56,860 nucleotides of DNA from Desulfobacteraceae bacterium UBA5616. GTDB taxonomy: Bacteria; Desulfobacterota; Desulfobacteria; Desulfobacterales; UBA5616. The notes under the pieces are model-generated. The model searched no databases. It was not told where the DNA came from and worked only from the letters and a program-made list of their open reading frames with translations. Made by a program: the position numbers and the translations under genes. Shown piece after piece: positions 36,011 through 45,198 of this stretch. How positions within the stretch are numbered: the first letter of the stretch is position 1; every line of letters starts with the position of its first letter. The stretch lies in the NCBI GenBank assembly GCA_002423615.1, contig DIKO01000109.1, positions 12,841-69,700 on the forward strand, given 5' to 3'.

Positions 36011-37816
36011 CTAATCGTTGAATAGTTCAGTGCGCATGTTGACGGTTACCGGGTCAGGGTCCATCAGCCGCTGAATCAACCCCAGGGTCTTGGGAAGTTC
36101 ATAGGCAAAGAAGAACTTCATCGCCATCCACTTGCCGGTGTAAAAATTTTCGTCTGTTTTTTTAGCCGTCTGGCCCATGGCTTTTTCCACGGCGATCCCC
36201 TGAAGAAGCCACTGCCAGGCGATGGTGATAATGCCGAAGTATTCCAGGTAAAGCGTGGCGTCCGCAAGGAAAATTTCAGGGCCTTTATCTCCGGCCATCT
36301 CCAGGAGATGACCGGTCACTTCCTGCAACCGGGCAAGGGCCCGCAAAAGCATATCGGCATATGGTTTCAGCCTGTCGTGATCTTTTGCCTGTGCAATGGC
36401 CTTTTCCACTTCTGCGATGTAGAGTCTAAAGGCCGCGCCGTTTTTCATGGTGACCTTTCTCCCCAGAAGATCCATCCCCTGGATGCCCGTGGTCCCTTCA
36501 TGGATGGGATGTATCCGGCTGTCCCGGAAGTACTGCTCGAGTTTGTAATCGTCGCAATATCCGGAGCCGCCGAGGCACTGCAACCCCTGGCTGATGGACT
36601 GTATCCCCATTTCGGAAGGATAGGTCTTGACCACAGGGGTTAGAATTTCCAGCAGCAGGTCGAATTTTTCGGCACCCTCCGCCTTGAGGGATTTTTGCAT
36701 ATCCACATAGTAACTGCACTGCAGCAGGAGGGACAGGGATCCTTCAATAACGGCCCGCTGGAATAACAGCATCCGCTTGACGTCCGCATGCTCGATAATG
36801 GGGACCGGCGGCAGTGAGGGATTTTTTTCATTCACCTTTCTTCCCTGACGTCTGGTTCTGGCGTATTCCAGGGAAGCATAATAGGCGGCGCTGGCGATGG
36901 CCGCCGCACCCAGGCCGACACCGATGCGGGATTCGTTCATCATCTGGAACATGTAGGACAATCCCTTGTGGGGTTCACCCACCAGCCACCCCCGGCAGTC
37001 GTTTTTATCCCCGAAGCTCAGTTGGGTGATGGGACAGCCCCGGTATCCCAGTTTGTGATAAACCCCCGAGGGTACGACATCATTGGAGACCAGGCCGCCG
37101 TCGGGAGAAATCCTTTTTTTCGGAACGACAAACAGGGAAATTCCCTTAACGCCGGGCGGGGCGCCTTCGATCTTGGCAAGCATGAGATGAACCACATTTT
37201 CTACGCCGTCATGGTCCCCGGCGGAGATAAACACCTTCTGGCCTTTGATCAGATAATATCCTTCCCCTGTGGGCGTGGCCTGACTGGCAAGATCCGCCAG
37301 TGAGGAACCGGCCTCGGGCTCGGTCAAGGCCATGGTTCCCTGCCACTGACCCGATCTCATCCGCGGCACATAGGTATCGTACAACTCCCTGCTCCCGAAA
37401 GACTCGATCAGATGGGATGATCCCACGATCAGGCCGGGGTAGACGTTGGCCGAATAATTGGCGGCGGAAAAAATAAAATTGCAGGCCCCTTCGATGAGGT
37501 GGGGAAGCTGCTCTCCGTCATGCGAAAAGGGAACGAGGCTTGTCAGCCATCCGCCTTCTGCGTAGGCTTTGATCACGGGTCCCACCGAAGGATGAACCTT
37601 CACCCGGCCGTTCAGCAGTTCCGGGGGGTTCCGGTCCATCTCCTCAAGGGTGGGGTACAAAAGCTCCCTGGCCATTCTCATGGCTTCCTTGAGAATCATG
37701 TCAAAGGCTTTCCGGTTATGTGTCGCATAATAATCGTACCGGGTCAGGCCCTCCACATCGAAGACTTCATACAGCAGAAATTTCAGGTTTCTTTCACTCA
37801 CAAACTTGGTCGCCAT
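36011..37816 (-). CDS. Acyl-CoA dehydrogenase, 600-residue FadE-like class
   Basis: 601 residues. Flavin and substrate motifs in order: MALTEPEAGSSLADL, YYLIKGQKVFISAGDHD, ESRIGVGLGAAAIASAAY, YPSEMGIQSISQGLQCLGGSGYCDD. The catalytic-base Glu region is IHEGTTGIQGMDLLGRK, followed by the about 150-residue C-terminal extension typical of the longer dehydrogenases used for medium- or long-chain or dicarboxylic acyl-CoA. Strong RBS (AAGGAGG). It is on the opposite strand from the acyl-CoA ligase at 38100, with a 283-bp divergent region between that could hold a shared control site; I see no clear operator. Confidence 0.92.
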   Translation of the reverse strand: MATKFVSERNLKFLLYEVFDVEGLTRYDYYATHNRKAFDMILKEAMRMARELLYPTLEEMDRNPPELLNGRVKVHPSVGPVIKAYAEGGWLTSLVPFSHDGEQLPHLIEGACNFIFSAANYSANVYPGLIVGSSHLIESFGSRELYDTYVPRMRSGQWQGTMALTEPEAGSSLADLASQATPTGEGYYLIKGQKVFISAGDHDGVENVVHLMLAKIEGAPPGVKGISLFVVPKKRISPDGGLVSNDVVPSGVYHKLGYRGCPITQLSFGDKNDCRGWLVGEPHKGLSYMFQMMNESRIGVGLGAAAIASAAYYASLEYARTRRQGRKVNEKNPSLPPVPIIEHADVKRMLLFQRAVIEGSLSLLLQCSYYVDMQKSLKAEGAEKFDLLLEILTPVVKTYPSEMGIQSISQGLQCLGGSGYCDDYKLEQYFRDSRIHPIHEGTTGIQGMDLLGRKVTMKNGAAFRLYIAEVEKAIAQAKDHDRLKPYADMLLRALARLQEVTGHLLEMAGDKGPEIFLADATLYLEYFGIITIAWQWLLQGIAVEKAMGQTAKKTDENFYTGKWMAMKFFFAYELPKTLGLIQRLMDPDPVTVNMRTELFND

Positions 37817-38099
37817 CCAACCTCCTTCCGGATCAATAGATTTGAGTCAAAATTTACGGTGGATCGTACAATCGCCGAACTTTCGCCGGCAACTTCCTGA
37901 AGCGCAAGCTCCAGATGGATAAAAGAGGATTGCTTTGTTTTGCATTCTATTTTAATAAGCCGGTAGTTTGATTAACCTCAAGCAGGTTCTGAACCGTATT
38001 CAGAAAAGAAAATGGTCTTTTCGGAACAACTCCCAAAGGGATTTCTAAAAAATCCTGCGGCGCCTGCGGACTATACAAAAACGAACAAGGAAATACAAC

Positions 38100-39743
38100 A
38101 TGAAGAAAAAACACAACATGGAAGATTATGACCTGACTTACAGGGAATTCAGGTGGGAAGTGCCGGAATATTATAATTTTGCCGTTGATGTTGTGGACAA
38201 GTGGGCCCGGAATCCGGAACAGGAGGCCATGGTATGGGTGGACGATGGAGGTTGCGAGGTTCGTAAAACCTTTCGAGACATGAGCCTTGCCTCCAAACGT
38301 CTGGCCAATGCGCTGAAACAGCAGGGAATCAAAAAGGGAGACGTGGTCCTTTTGATACTGCCCCGAAATGTCGAGTGGTGGGAAATCTTCACGGCCTGCA
38401 TCCGCATGGGCGCTCTGGTGACGCCGGGAACTACCCAGTTGACGGGAAAGGACCTGGAGTACCGCGCCAATACTTCCGAAGCCAGATGTATCTTCGCCAA
38501 TGCGGAAATTGCCGAAAAATTCGACGGCATCGCCGAAAACTGCCCGACGGTCAAAACCAGAATTATCATTTCCGCGCCCAGAACCGGCTGGAAATTTTAC
38601 GAGGACACCGTAAAAGAGGCATCCGATAAATTCAGGGCCGTCAAAACCAGAAGCGACGACAACTGCCTTGTTTACTTTACCTCCGGAACCGCGGGTAGCC
38701 CCAAAATGGCCCTCCACACCCACGCATCTTATGCCGTGGGTCATCAGACGACCGGACGTTTCTGGCTGGATCTAACCCCCTCCGATCTTCACTGGAATCT
38801 GAGCGACACCGGATGGGCCAAGGCTGCCTGGAGCAGCTATTTCGGCCCCTGGAATTGCGGGGCAGCCGTATTTATTCACCATACGGACCGATTCGATCCG
38901 GTAAAAACCCTGGAGCTCTTGTCCGCCTATCCCATCACCACCTTGTGCGCTTCGCCCACCATGTACCGCATGATGGTTCTGAAGGACCTGAACCGGTATA
39001 AATTCCCCCGCCTTCGTCATTGCGTCGGGGCTGGTGAACCCTTGAACCCTGAAATTATCGAAATCTGGAAAGCCGACACCGGCCTTACCATCCGGGACGG
39101 CTACGGTCAGACCGAGACCACGCTTCTGGTCGGAAATTTTCCCTGCATGGCACCCCGCATCGGCTCCATGGGAAAACAGGCCCCGGGATTTGAAGTCAGG
39201 GTGCTGGATGAAACCGGAAATAGGGTCCCGCCGGACACCGAAGGGCTGATCGCCGTCCGGGTTCACCCCGAAAGGCCGGCCGGGCTGTTCAAGGAATACT
39301 GGAAGGAGCCGGACAGGACCGCTTCGGTTTACCTGGGGGACTGGTACCTCACCGGAGACCGGGCCACCATGGACAAGGATGGATATTTCTGGTTCGTGGG
39401 GCGCTCCGACGACCTGATTTTATCTTCGGGATACCGCATCGGCCCCTTTGAAGTGGAAAGCGCGTTGATCAAGCATCCGGCCGTGGCCGAGTCCGCAGTG
39501 GTTTCCAGCCCGGATGAGACCCGGGGGGAGGTGGTCAAGGCCTTTGTCATGCTGGCGCCGGGTTACGATGCAAGCGAGAACCTGGCAAAAGAGCTCCAGG
39601 AGCATGTCAAAAAGGAAACGGCGCCTTATAAATATCCGCGGAAAATCGAATTCGTAGAGTCCCTTCCCAAGACCGTGTCGGGAAAAATCAGGCGTGTGGC
39701 CCTTCGCAAAAAAGAGTGGGACGAAGATTCCACTCAAAATTGA
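38100..39743 (+). CDS. AMP-forming acyl-CoA synthetase, medium-chain/ACSM-like
   Basis: 547 residues of the ANL superfamily. Phosphate-binding loop YFTSGTAGSPKMALHTH, adenine motif GYGQTETT, the TGDRATMDKDGYFWFVGRSDD hinge region and the catalytic Lys in KTVSGKIRR are all intact. The ordering and the WNLSDTGWAKAAWSSYFGPW segment resemble mammalian ACSM and bacterial medium-chain acyl-CoA ligases. With the divergent acyl-CoA dehydrogenase it gives activation plus first oxidation of a carboxylic acid. Weak RBS (AAGGA). Confidence 0.9.
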   Translation: MKKKHNMEDYDLTYREFRWEVPEYYNFAVDVVDKWARNPEQEAMVWVDDGGCEVRKTFRDMSLASKRLANALKQQGIKKGDVVLLILPRNVEWWEIFTACIRMGALVTPGTTQLTGKDLEYRANTSEARCIFANAEIAEKFDGIAENCPTVKTRIIISAPRTGWKFYEDTVKEASDKFRAVKTRSDDNCLVYFTSGTAGSPKMALHTHASYAVGHQTTGRFWLDLTPSDLHWNLSDTGWAKAAWSSYFGPWNCGAAVFIHHTDRFDPVKTLELLSAYPITTLCASPTMYRMMVLKDLNRYKFPRLRHCVGAGEPLNPEIIEIWKADTGLTIRDGYGQTETTLLVGNFPCMAPRIGSMGKQAPGFEVRVLDETGNRVPPDTEGLIAVRVHPERPAGLFKEYWKEPDRTASVYLGDWYLTGDRATMDKDGYFWFVGRSDDLILSSGYRIGPFEVESALIKHPAVAESAVVSSPDETRGEVVKAFVMLAPGYDASENLAKELQEHVKKETAPYKYPRKIEFVESLPKTVSGKIRRVALRKKEWDEDSTQN

Positions 39744-39762
39744 TCCCGAACATGAAAAAGGG

Positions 39763-39791
39763 TTGACTATCGTTTTTGTATCTTTTAATGG
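39763..39791 (+). promoter_or_regulatory. Possible promoter of the riboswitch-receptor transcript
   Basis: TTGACT at 39763-39768 is a good -35 box. The -10 region near 39784-39791 (TTTAATGG) is poor. It is supported mainly by position just upstream of the riboswitch. Confidence 0.35.
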
Positions 39792-39799
39792 GTTTCTAA

Positions 39800-39965
39800 C
39801 TTGTTCAGCGCTCATCAGTTGAGCTTAATTGGGAACTCCGTTAAAATCGGAGACGGGCCCGCCGCTGTAAACGGGGACGAAAACCGCAAAATGCCACTGG
39901 GTAAACCGGGAAGGCGCGGCCAGTAGAATGATCCGCGAGTCAGAAGACCAGCCGGACAAGAATTG
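39800..39965 (+). ncRNA. Cobalamin riboswitch
   Basis: All core elements of the B12 aptamer are present: TTAATTGGGAACTCCG and the paired ATCGGAGACGGGCCCGCCGCTGTAA, then GCCACTGGGTAAACCGGGAAGG, and the B12 box AGTCAGAAGACCAGCC (39938-39953). It precedes a TonB-dependent receptor gene with a terminator between (40019-40052), so cobalamin binding should reduce receptor expression. Exact edges are estimated. Confidence 0.93.
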
Positions 39966-40018
39966 ATGTTCTCGTGGACCAGAACAGTTAATGATCAGAG
40001 GATAAAAATGGGACATCC

Positions 40019-40052
40019 CCGGGTCGATGAAAATCGGTCCGGTTTTTTTTTG
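40019..40052 (+). terminator. Rho-independent terminator acting as riboswitch expression platform
   Basis: A 10-bp stem with two G-U pairs (CCGGGTCGAT / ATCGGTCCGG) is closed by a GAAA tetraloop and followed by ten T. It ends 37 bases before the receptor start codon, inside the leader. A rival hairpin (GGTCCGG / CCGGACC around the T-run) overlaps its right arm and could be the antiterminated form. Confidence 0.85.
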
Positions 40053-40089
40053 CCGGACCCTGAAAGTTTTGTTTGAAGGAGGACGAAGG

Positions 40090-42204
40090 ATGAAAAAGGT
40101 TTTCTGTTTCGGAGTTCTGGCGATCTGCATGATATCCGCGTTTCCGGTTTTTGCCGAAGATACGGTCGCCCGGGAAAAAACAGCGGAGCAAACCCTGGAC
40201 GAAATTTTTGTTTTTGCGACGAAAACCGAGGAAAAGCGAAAGGACATTCCCAACAGCGTTCTGAGCATCGATCATTTCGATATTTCCGAATCGCCGGCTC
40301 TGAGCCTGGGGGAAATCCTGGGGAATGAACCGGGACTGGATTGGCGTTCCCTGGGGGATTACGGGGGGGCCGTGGAATCCATCAACATCAGAGGCATGAG
40401 CGATAACGGAACCCAGGTCAGGGTAAATGGAATTACGCTTGATTCACCTTCCGTGGGAACTGCGGATCTGAGCAAAGTCCTTTTTAACAACATTTCCACG
40501 GTAGAAGTCGTCAAGGGGTCCGGTTCGGTCCTTTTCGGTTCCGGCGCCATGGGGGGCACCATCAACCTCACCACCAAACGGCCCGAAGCTGAAAAAGTAT
40601 CCTTTGGGGCGTCCGCAGGATTCGGTTCTCAGGATGCTTATGGCATTTCTGCGGAACAGGGCATGTTTATGAACGAGAATTTCGGTTATTACATCACCGC
40701 CCGCCACCAGGAAAGCGACGGATTCAGAGACAACAGCGATCTGGACCATCAGGATGTTTCCATGAACCTGGTTTGGGAAAAGGGAGACATCCTGGATGTC
40801 AGCTTATATGCCGATTATCTGGACCGGGATTACGGCGTTCCCAACGTGGAACCACCGGAGGGAACCCGGGCCTTCACGGTAAACGGCCGGACCCTGTACA
40901 ACGATGAGTCCTCAAACCTGCTGAGCGATGGCGCGGACAGAGACGCCCATGTGGTCATGAACCTCAAAAGCAGCCCCAGGGACTGGCTGGCGGTGAGTCT
41001 GAGGACGGATTACACCCGGTTGGAAAACGATTTCAACAACTACTGGTACAGCTGGGCGGGAACCATTGACGGGCTGGGGTCCACGACCACCAACGAGGTG
41101 CTGGGGGTGGAAGGAAACCTGGAGTTCACGCCCATTACCAACGGCAGCCTGCTAGTGGGCGGAGAATATAAGGACTTTGACTGGAAAAACCAGGGCAACG
41201 GCCTGGACGCAAACGGGAACGAACTGCCGGGGACCGGAACCACCGCGGAAGAAAACCTCTACACATCGGGGTTGTATTCCGAACTCCAGTATCGTCCCTG
41301 CCGGTATTTCAAGGGGATTGCCGGGTATCGCTACGAAGACCATTCGGCCTTCGGCAACGAGCATCTGACGAGATTGGCCGCGATCTTCAACCCAACCGCC
41401 ACCACCGTAATCAAATCCAGCCATGGGAAACATTTCTCAGCCCCGACCCCCAATGCGCTTTTCTGGCCCGATGACGGGTTCACCCGGGGCAATTCCGATC
41501 TTGAACCGGAAACCGGGTATCATTCGGATATCACCGTTGAACAATCCCTTCTGGAAGACAGGGTATTTCTCACCGCATCGTATTTCTACTGGGACCTGGA
41601 CAATAAGATTCAATGGGGACCGAACTCCAACGGCATCTGGGAACCGGACAACCTGAAGACCTTCAAGGCGGACGGGCTGGAATTGGGAACCCGGTTCAGG
41701 CCCTCGAAAAATATCGCCCTGAACTTTTCCTATACCTACCTGGATGCGGAGGAAGAAAACAAAGCCTATACGGTTCAGGATTATGGATGGCCGCCGGACT
41801 TCCCCCCCAATTTTGTTTATGACTGGGTCAAGAGAAAAGCCGCCTATACCCCGGAAAACACTTTCAAGGCCCAGGCGACTTATTGGCATGAGTCCGACCT
41901 CACCCTTTCCGCCGTGGTCCGCTACACCGACGAACGTTCCTGGTACCGGACGGAAACCGACGGGTCATACCCCAGCACCAAAACAGTCTCCTACATACTC
42001 GAGGATTACTGGACCGTTGACCTGAAAGCGATGAAACGGTTCCATGAGAAATGGATCTTTTCGATCCATGCGAACAATATTCTGGATGAAGCCTACGATA
42101 CCTATTTCGGAACCTTTACGGACCAGACTTCCGGCATCACCAGCGTGGCCGGATATCCCGGGGCGGGCGCATCCTGTTTCGTCAGCGTCGGTTACGAATA
42201 TTAG
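40090..42204 (+). CDS. TonB-dependent outer-membrane receptor, BtuB-like
   Basis: 704 residues from ATG 40090, chosen for its RBS (GGAGGACGAAGG) and signal peptide (MKKVFCFGVLAICMISAFPVFA). A TonB-box-like TLDEIFVFATK is followed by the plug domain (INIRGMSDNGTQVRVNGI, VEVVKGSGSVLFGSGAMGGTINLTT) and a beta-barrel ending in aromatic GYEY. Because a cobalamin riboswitch controls it, corrinoid uptake is the likely function. No periplasmic binding protein or ABC genes follow; the transporter must be elsewhere. Confidence 0.9.
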   Translation: MKKVFCFGVLAICMISAFPVFAEDTVAREKTAEQTLDEIFVFATKTEEKRKDIPNSVLSIDHFDISESPALSLGEILGNEPGLDWRSLGDYGGAVESINIRGMSDNGTQVRVNGITLDSPSVGTADLSKVLFNNISTVEVVKGSGSVLFGSGAMGGTINLTTKRPEAEKVSFGASAGFGSQDAYGISAEQGMFMNENFGYYITARHQESDGFRDNSDLDHQDVSMNLVWEKGDILDVSLYADYLDRDYGVPNVEPPEGTRAFTVNGRTLYNDESSNLLSDGADRDAHVVMNLKSSPRDWLAVSLRTDYTRLENDFNNYWYSWAGTIDGLGSTTTNEVLGVEGNLEFTPITNGSLLVGGEYKDFDWKNQGNGLDANGNELPGTGTTAEENLYTSGLYSELQYRPCRYFKGIAGYRYEDHSAFGNEHLTRLAAIFNPTATTVIKSSHGKHFSAPTPNALFWPDDGFTRGNSDLEPETGYHSDITVEQSLLEDRVFLTASYFYWDLDNKIQWGPNSNGIWEPDNLKTFKADGLELGTRFRPSKNIALNFSYTYLDAEEENKAYTVQDYGWPPDFPPNFVYDWVKRKAAYTPENTFKAQATYWHESDLTLSAVVRYTDERSWYRTETDGSYPSTKTVSYILEDYWTVDLKAMKRFHEKWIFSIHANNILDEAYDTYFGTFTDQTSGITSVAGYPGAGASCFVSVGYEY

Positions 42205-42244
42205 ACCGGGTCTTTTAAGCCGAAAATTCGGTGATGTATATTAT

Positions 42245-42331
42245 GTAGGATGAGAGCTTGCGGAACCCATCATTACCGGAATTGTTCGAAGTTCCGCAGT
42301 GATGGGTTACGCTGCGCTCCACCCATCCTAC
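42245..42331. repeat. Interspersed paired-hairpin repeat, copy 5
   Basis: Begins GTAGGATGAGAGCTTGCGGA and ends GCTGCGCTCCACCCATCCTAC. The left arm has diverged (TGAGAG for TGGGTGGAG), so that hairpin is weaker. The central spacer resembles copy 3. It lies just after the receptor stop codon. Confidence 0.85.
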
Positions 42332-42402
42332 ACCTACACCCTTGATAGAGGTTTTGTTATATAATTACGCCTACTTATACGATCACTTACGAAGGCGGGG
42401 CA

Positions 42403-42870
42403 TCAGGAGCGCAGGGTGGCCGTCAGCCGCAGGGGATTCAGCAGCAGCTCAAGGCCCGAAACAATGGAATGGCATACGACGTCCGCAGCCTGAAGAGTCT
42501 CGGAAGAGGCGCCTTCCGCCAGAATGACCGCAATCCCCAGGGCCGCCGTTTTCAGCATGAGCCGGTCGTTTCTGCCGTTACCGATGCACACCGTGTTTTC
42601 CGCCCCAAGACGTTCGACATAGTCGAGCTTTCCCAGGTCCTGGTGGTGAGGGGGCAGAATCGTCACCGTGCAGGGGAGGCCCTTCATCTCCGCCTTAACT
42701 TTCCCGAAGGTGTCTGCCGTGATGATGTGAATGTCCAGATTTTCGGCCAGTCGATCCAGGCATTCCCGGACCCCGTCCATCAACTTTCCGTCAACCGCAA
42801 GGGTCCCGTTATAATCCATGACCAGGTGTTTCAACGTAAGGATTTTATACCCCGGTATCCGGTATTCCAT
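42403..42870 (-). CDS. HAD-superfamily hydrolase (soluble P-type ATPase-like, COG4087 type)
   Basis: 155 residues from ATG 42870, which has the RBS AAGGAGG; an upstream ATG at 42918 extends the frame but lacks one. The nucleophile motif reads MDYNGTLAVDG, the usual second Asp being Asn. HIITADTFG supplies the motif-II Thr and CIGNGRNDRLML the acidic motif III. The lone domain resembles the phosphorylation domain of P-type ATPases without transmembrane parts. Its biological substrate is unknown. Confidence 0.8.
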   Translation of the reverse strand: MEYRIPGYKILTLKHLVMDYNGTLAVDGKLMDGVRECLDRLAENLDIHIITADTFGKVKAEMKGLPCTVTILPPHHQDLGKLDYVERLGAENTVCIGNGRNDRLMLKTAALGIAVILAEGASSETLQAADVVCHSIVSGLELLLNPLRLTATLRS

Positions 42871-43000
42871 TCTCGGGCCTCCTTTTTCTCTGAATTTAAC
42901 CAAAGCGCAGTGTTCCATGGACCATTTTCAAGGATCAATCTGATGGATCAATAGTTGACCCCGTCCCAAAAAGCAATTACATTAACCGCCATCACAATAA

Positions 43001-43056
43001 CCCATAACCCATAACCTATAACCTATCGCCCATAGCCTATCGCCTATTACCTATGA
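43001..43056 (+). repeat. Eight degenerate 7-bp tandem repeats running into a start codon
   Basis: Successive heptamers CCCATAA, CCCATAA, CCTATAA, CCTATCG, CCCATAG, CCTATCG, CCTATTA, CCTATGA. The last one contains the ATG (43053-43055) of the peptidase gene, and the array replaces the normal Shine-Dalgarno region. Confidence 0.85.
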
Positions 43057-44147
43057 TATTCGAAAACCGACTGGAAAACGTCAGAAAGACCATGCGGGAA
43101 CTGGAACTGGATACCTTTCTGGTGTCCATCGGGGAAAACCGCCGTTATTTGAGCGGTTATACCGGAGAAGACACCCAGTTCGACGAAACCGCCGGGGTCT
43201 TGATCATTACGCAAGATCGCCTGTTGCTGGCCACGGACTCCCGGTTCACCCTTCAGGCCGAACGGGAAGCACCTCTTTTCACTATCCGTCAGTATGAAAA
43301 GGGACTTTTCAAGGAACTCCCCGATTATCTGAAAGAATTGAATTCCCGGAAAACAGGGTTCGAGAGCCGGCGGATGTCTTTTTCGCAATATACCGAAATG
43401 TCGGAGGAGATAAAATCCAAAGATCTTTCCATTGAATGGGTTCCAACGGACAATATCGTTGAAAAATTCCGGATCATCAAGGATGAGTTCGAGATCGGGA
43501 AAACACGGGAAGCTCTTGCCCTGGCCGAAGCCGCCTACAGAGACATCACCGTTAAGATCAAACCCGGCATGACGGAAAAGGAAATCGCCTGGATGATGGA
43601 AGTCAAAATGCGGGAATCCGGAGCGGACAGTTTATCCTTTCCCACCATTTGTGCATCCGGACCCAACAGCGCCCTTCCCCACGCCATACCCGAAGACCGG
43701 AAAGTCCGGGAGGGGGAGCCCCTCCTGTTTGACTGGGGAGTCCGCTTGAACGGGTATTGTTCAGACACCTCCCGAACCATTTTTCTGGGAAAACCCGATG
43801 AAACTTTCCTGAAAATCCATGAAACAGTGCAAAAAGCCCAGCGGAAAGCCATCGAGGCCATCCGGGCCGGGGTTTCCGGCAGGGACATCGATGCCATCGC
43901 CCGGAATTACATCGACGAAATGGGGTACAAAGGCGCATTCGGACACGGCCTGGGCCATGGAACGGGTCTGGCTGTTCACGAAGGACCGAGGTTGAGCCCC
44001 TTGAGCGACTCCATCCTGGAACCCGGAATGATCGTCACGGTTGAACCGGGCATCTATATCGGCCGATGGGGCGGAGTCAGAATCGAAAACCAGGTAGTGG
44101 TCCGGGAGGATTGCGCCGAGGTGCTGAACAAACTGGATGTTTTCTGA
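43053..44147 (+). CDS. Xaa-Pro aminopeptidase, M24B family
   Basis: 364 residues. An N-terminal creatinase-like domain (RLENVRKTMRELELDTFLVS, ENRRYLSGYTGEDTQ) precedes the pita-bread catalytic domain. The five metal ligands are visible: Asp in FDWGVRLNGYCSD (two), His in HGLGHGTGLAVHEGP, Glu in VTVEPGIY and Glu in GVRIENQVVV. It cleaves N-terminal residues preceding proline. The start codon lies within heptamer repeats and has no SD; the next gene, xerD, begins 56 bases after its stop. Confidence 0.92.
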   Translation: MIFENRLENVRKTMRELELDTFLVSIGENRRYLSGYTGEDTQFDETAGVLIITQDRLLLATDSRFTLQAEREAPLFTIRQYEKGLFKELPDYLKELNSRKTGFESRRMSFSQYTEMSEEIKSKDLSIEWVPTDNIVEKFRIIKDEFEIGKTREALALAEAAYRDITVKIKPGMTEKEIAWMMEVKMRESGADSLSFPTICASGPNSALPHAIPEDRKVREGEPLLFDWGVRLNGYCSDTSRTIFLGKPDETFLKIHETVQKAQRKAIEAIRAGVSGRDIDAIARNYIDEMGYKGAFGHGLGHGTGLAVHEGPRLSPLSDSILEPGMIVTVEPGIYIGRWGGVRIENQVVVREDCAEVLNKLDVF

Positions 44148-44203
44148 ATGAGGGCCTTCTACAAGGCACCTGCCGCTGGAACCGCCTGGTTTACCGGAGG
44201 AAC

Positions 44204-45103
44204 ATGATTTCGCTGGATGTGCTCGCCGACCGGTTCATCAATTATCTTTTGGTCGAAAAAGGACTCTCCGCCAAGACCCTGGAATCGTACAGCCGCGACC
44301 TGGTCCGTTTTTTCGTTTTCCTGAAACTTAACAATATCGACGATATTTCGCAAACCGACACGGCCGTCATATTGAGCCATATGATCCACCTTCGCAAAGA
44401 GGGGCTTGAAGCCAGGTCCAGGGCCCGTCATCTGGTGACCTTGAGGGGCTTTTACCGTTTCCTGATGCAGGAAAAAATTTTGCAGCATGATCCGGTCAGG
44501 ATGGTCGATCTTCCCAAAAGTGCTCTCAAGCTTCCCGATGTCCTGTCGGTAGATGAAATTCAGGAGCTTCTGAATGCGTGTGACAAGGATGTTTCTCCTG
44601 CGGGGAAAAGAAATGCCTCCATGCTGGAACTGCTCTACGCCGCGGGGCTGAGAGTTTCCGAGCTGATCAGCCTGAAGTTGAACGACGTCAATCTCGAGAT
44701 GGGGTTTGTCCGGGTGTTCGGCAAGGGTTCCAAGGAACGCATTGTTCCCATGGGCAGCCACGCCATCAACAAAATCGACGGGTTCATCAAAACAGGAAGG
44801 CCCGCATTGCTAAAGGGAATTGCCAGCCGCTATCTATTTGTGGCCAGGGCCGGAAAACCCATGACGCGTCAGGGATTCTGGAAACTTTTGAAGCAGTACT
44901 GCCTCAAGGCCGGCATCGCCAAAAATATCACGCCCCATACCCTGCGGCATTCCTTTGCCAGTCATCTTCTGGAAGGCGGGGCCGATCTGCGCTCCGTTCA
45001 GCTGATGCTGGGGCATGTGGATATCTCCACCACCCAGATTTATACCCACGTTGCCCGCGACCACCTCATCAGGGTCCACCAGAAATATCATCCGCGGGGT
45101 TAA
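44204..45103 (+). CDS. xerD: Tyrosine recombinase XerD-like
   Basis: 299 residues from ATG 44204, preceded by CGGAGG; the longer frame upstream overlaps the peptidase gene and is not supported. The SAM-like N-terminal domain (INYLLVEKGLSAKTLESYSRDLVRF) and catalytic domain carry the full R-K-H-R-H-Y set: AAGLRVSEL, GKGSKER, HTLRHSFASHLLEGG, LGHVDISTTQIYTHV. Length and lack of extra domains fit chromosome-dimer resolution rather than a phage integrase. Its XerC partner is not in the window. Confidence 0.9.
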   Translation: MISLDVLADRFINYLLVEKGLSAKTLESYSRDLVRFFVFLKLNNIDDISQTDTAVILSHMIHLRKEGLEARSRARHLVTLRGFYRFLMQEKILQHDPVRMVDLPKSALKLPDVLSVDEIQELLNACDKDVSPAGKRNASMLELLYAAGLRVSELISLKLNDVNLEMGFVRVFGKGSKERIVPMGSHAINKIDGFIKTGRPALLKGIASRYLFVARAGKPMTRQGFWKLLKQYCLKAGIAKNITPHTLRHSFASHLLEGGADLRSVQLMLGHVDISTTQIYTHVARDHLIRVHQKYHPRG

Positions 45104-45198
45104 TGAAAACCGAATTTCATGTTCCTTGACATCTTCCGGCATTTTTTTTACAAGCCAACCGTAAACTGAAAATTTAACCCCCTTAACGCTGAAATGGA

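Noticed and set aside
37947..38744. A 265-codon minus-strand frame opposite the acyl-CoA ligase
   Set aside because: Overlaps the ligase N-terminus, which has clear ANL motifs; the antisense product matches nothing.
43001..43056. The heptamer array considered as a CRISPR or telomere-like array
   Set aside because: Units are only 7 bases with no spacers; it is a simple tandem repeat at a start codon.
44204..45103. XerD-like gene considered as an integrase marking a genomic island
   Set aside because: Length and motifs fit a housekeeping Xer recombinase, and there is no tRNA, attachment repeat or phage gene beside it.
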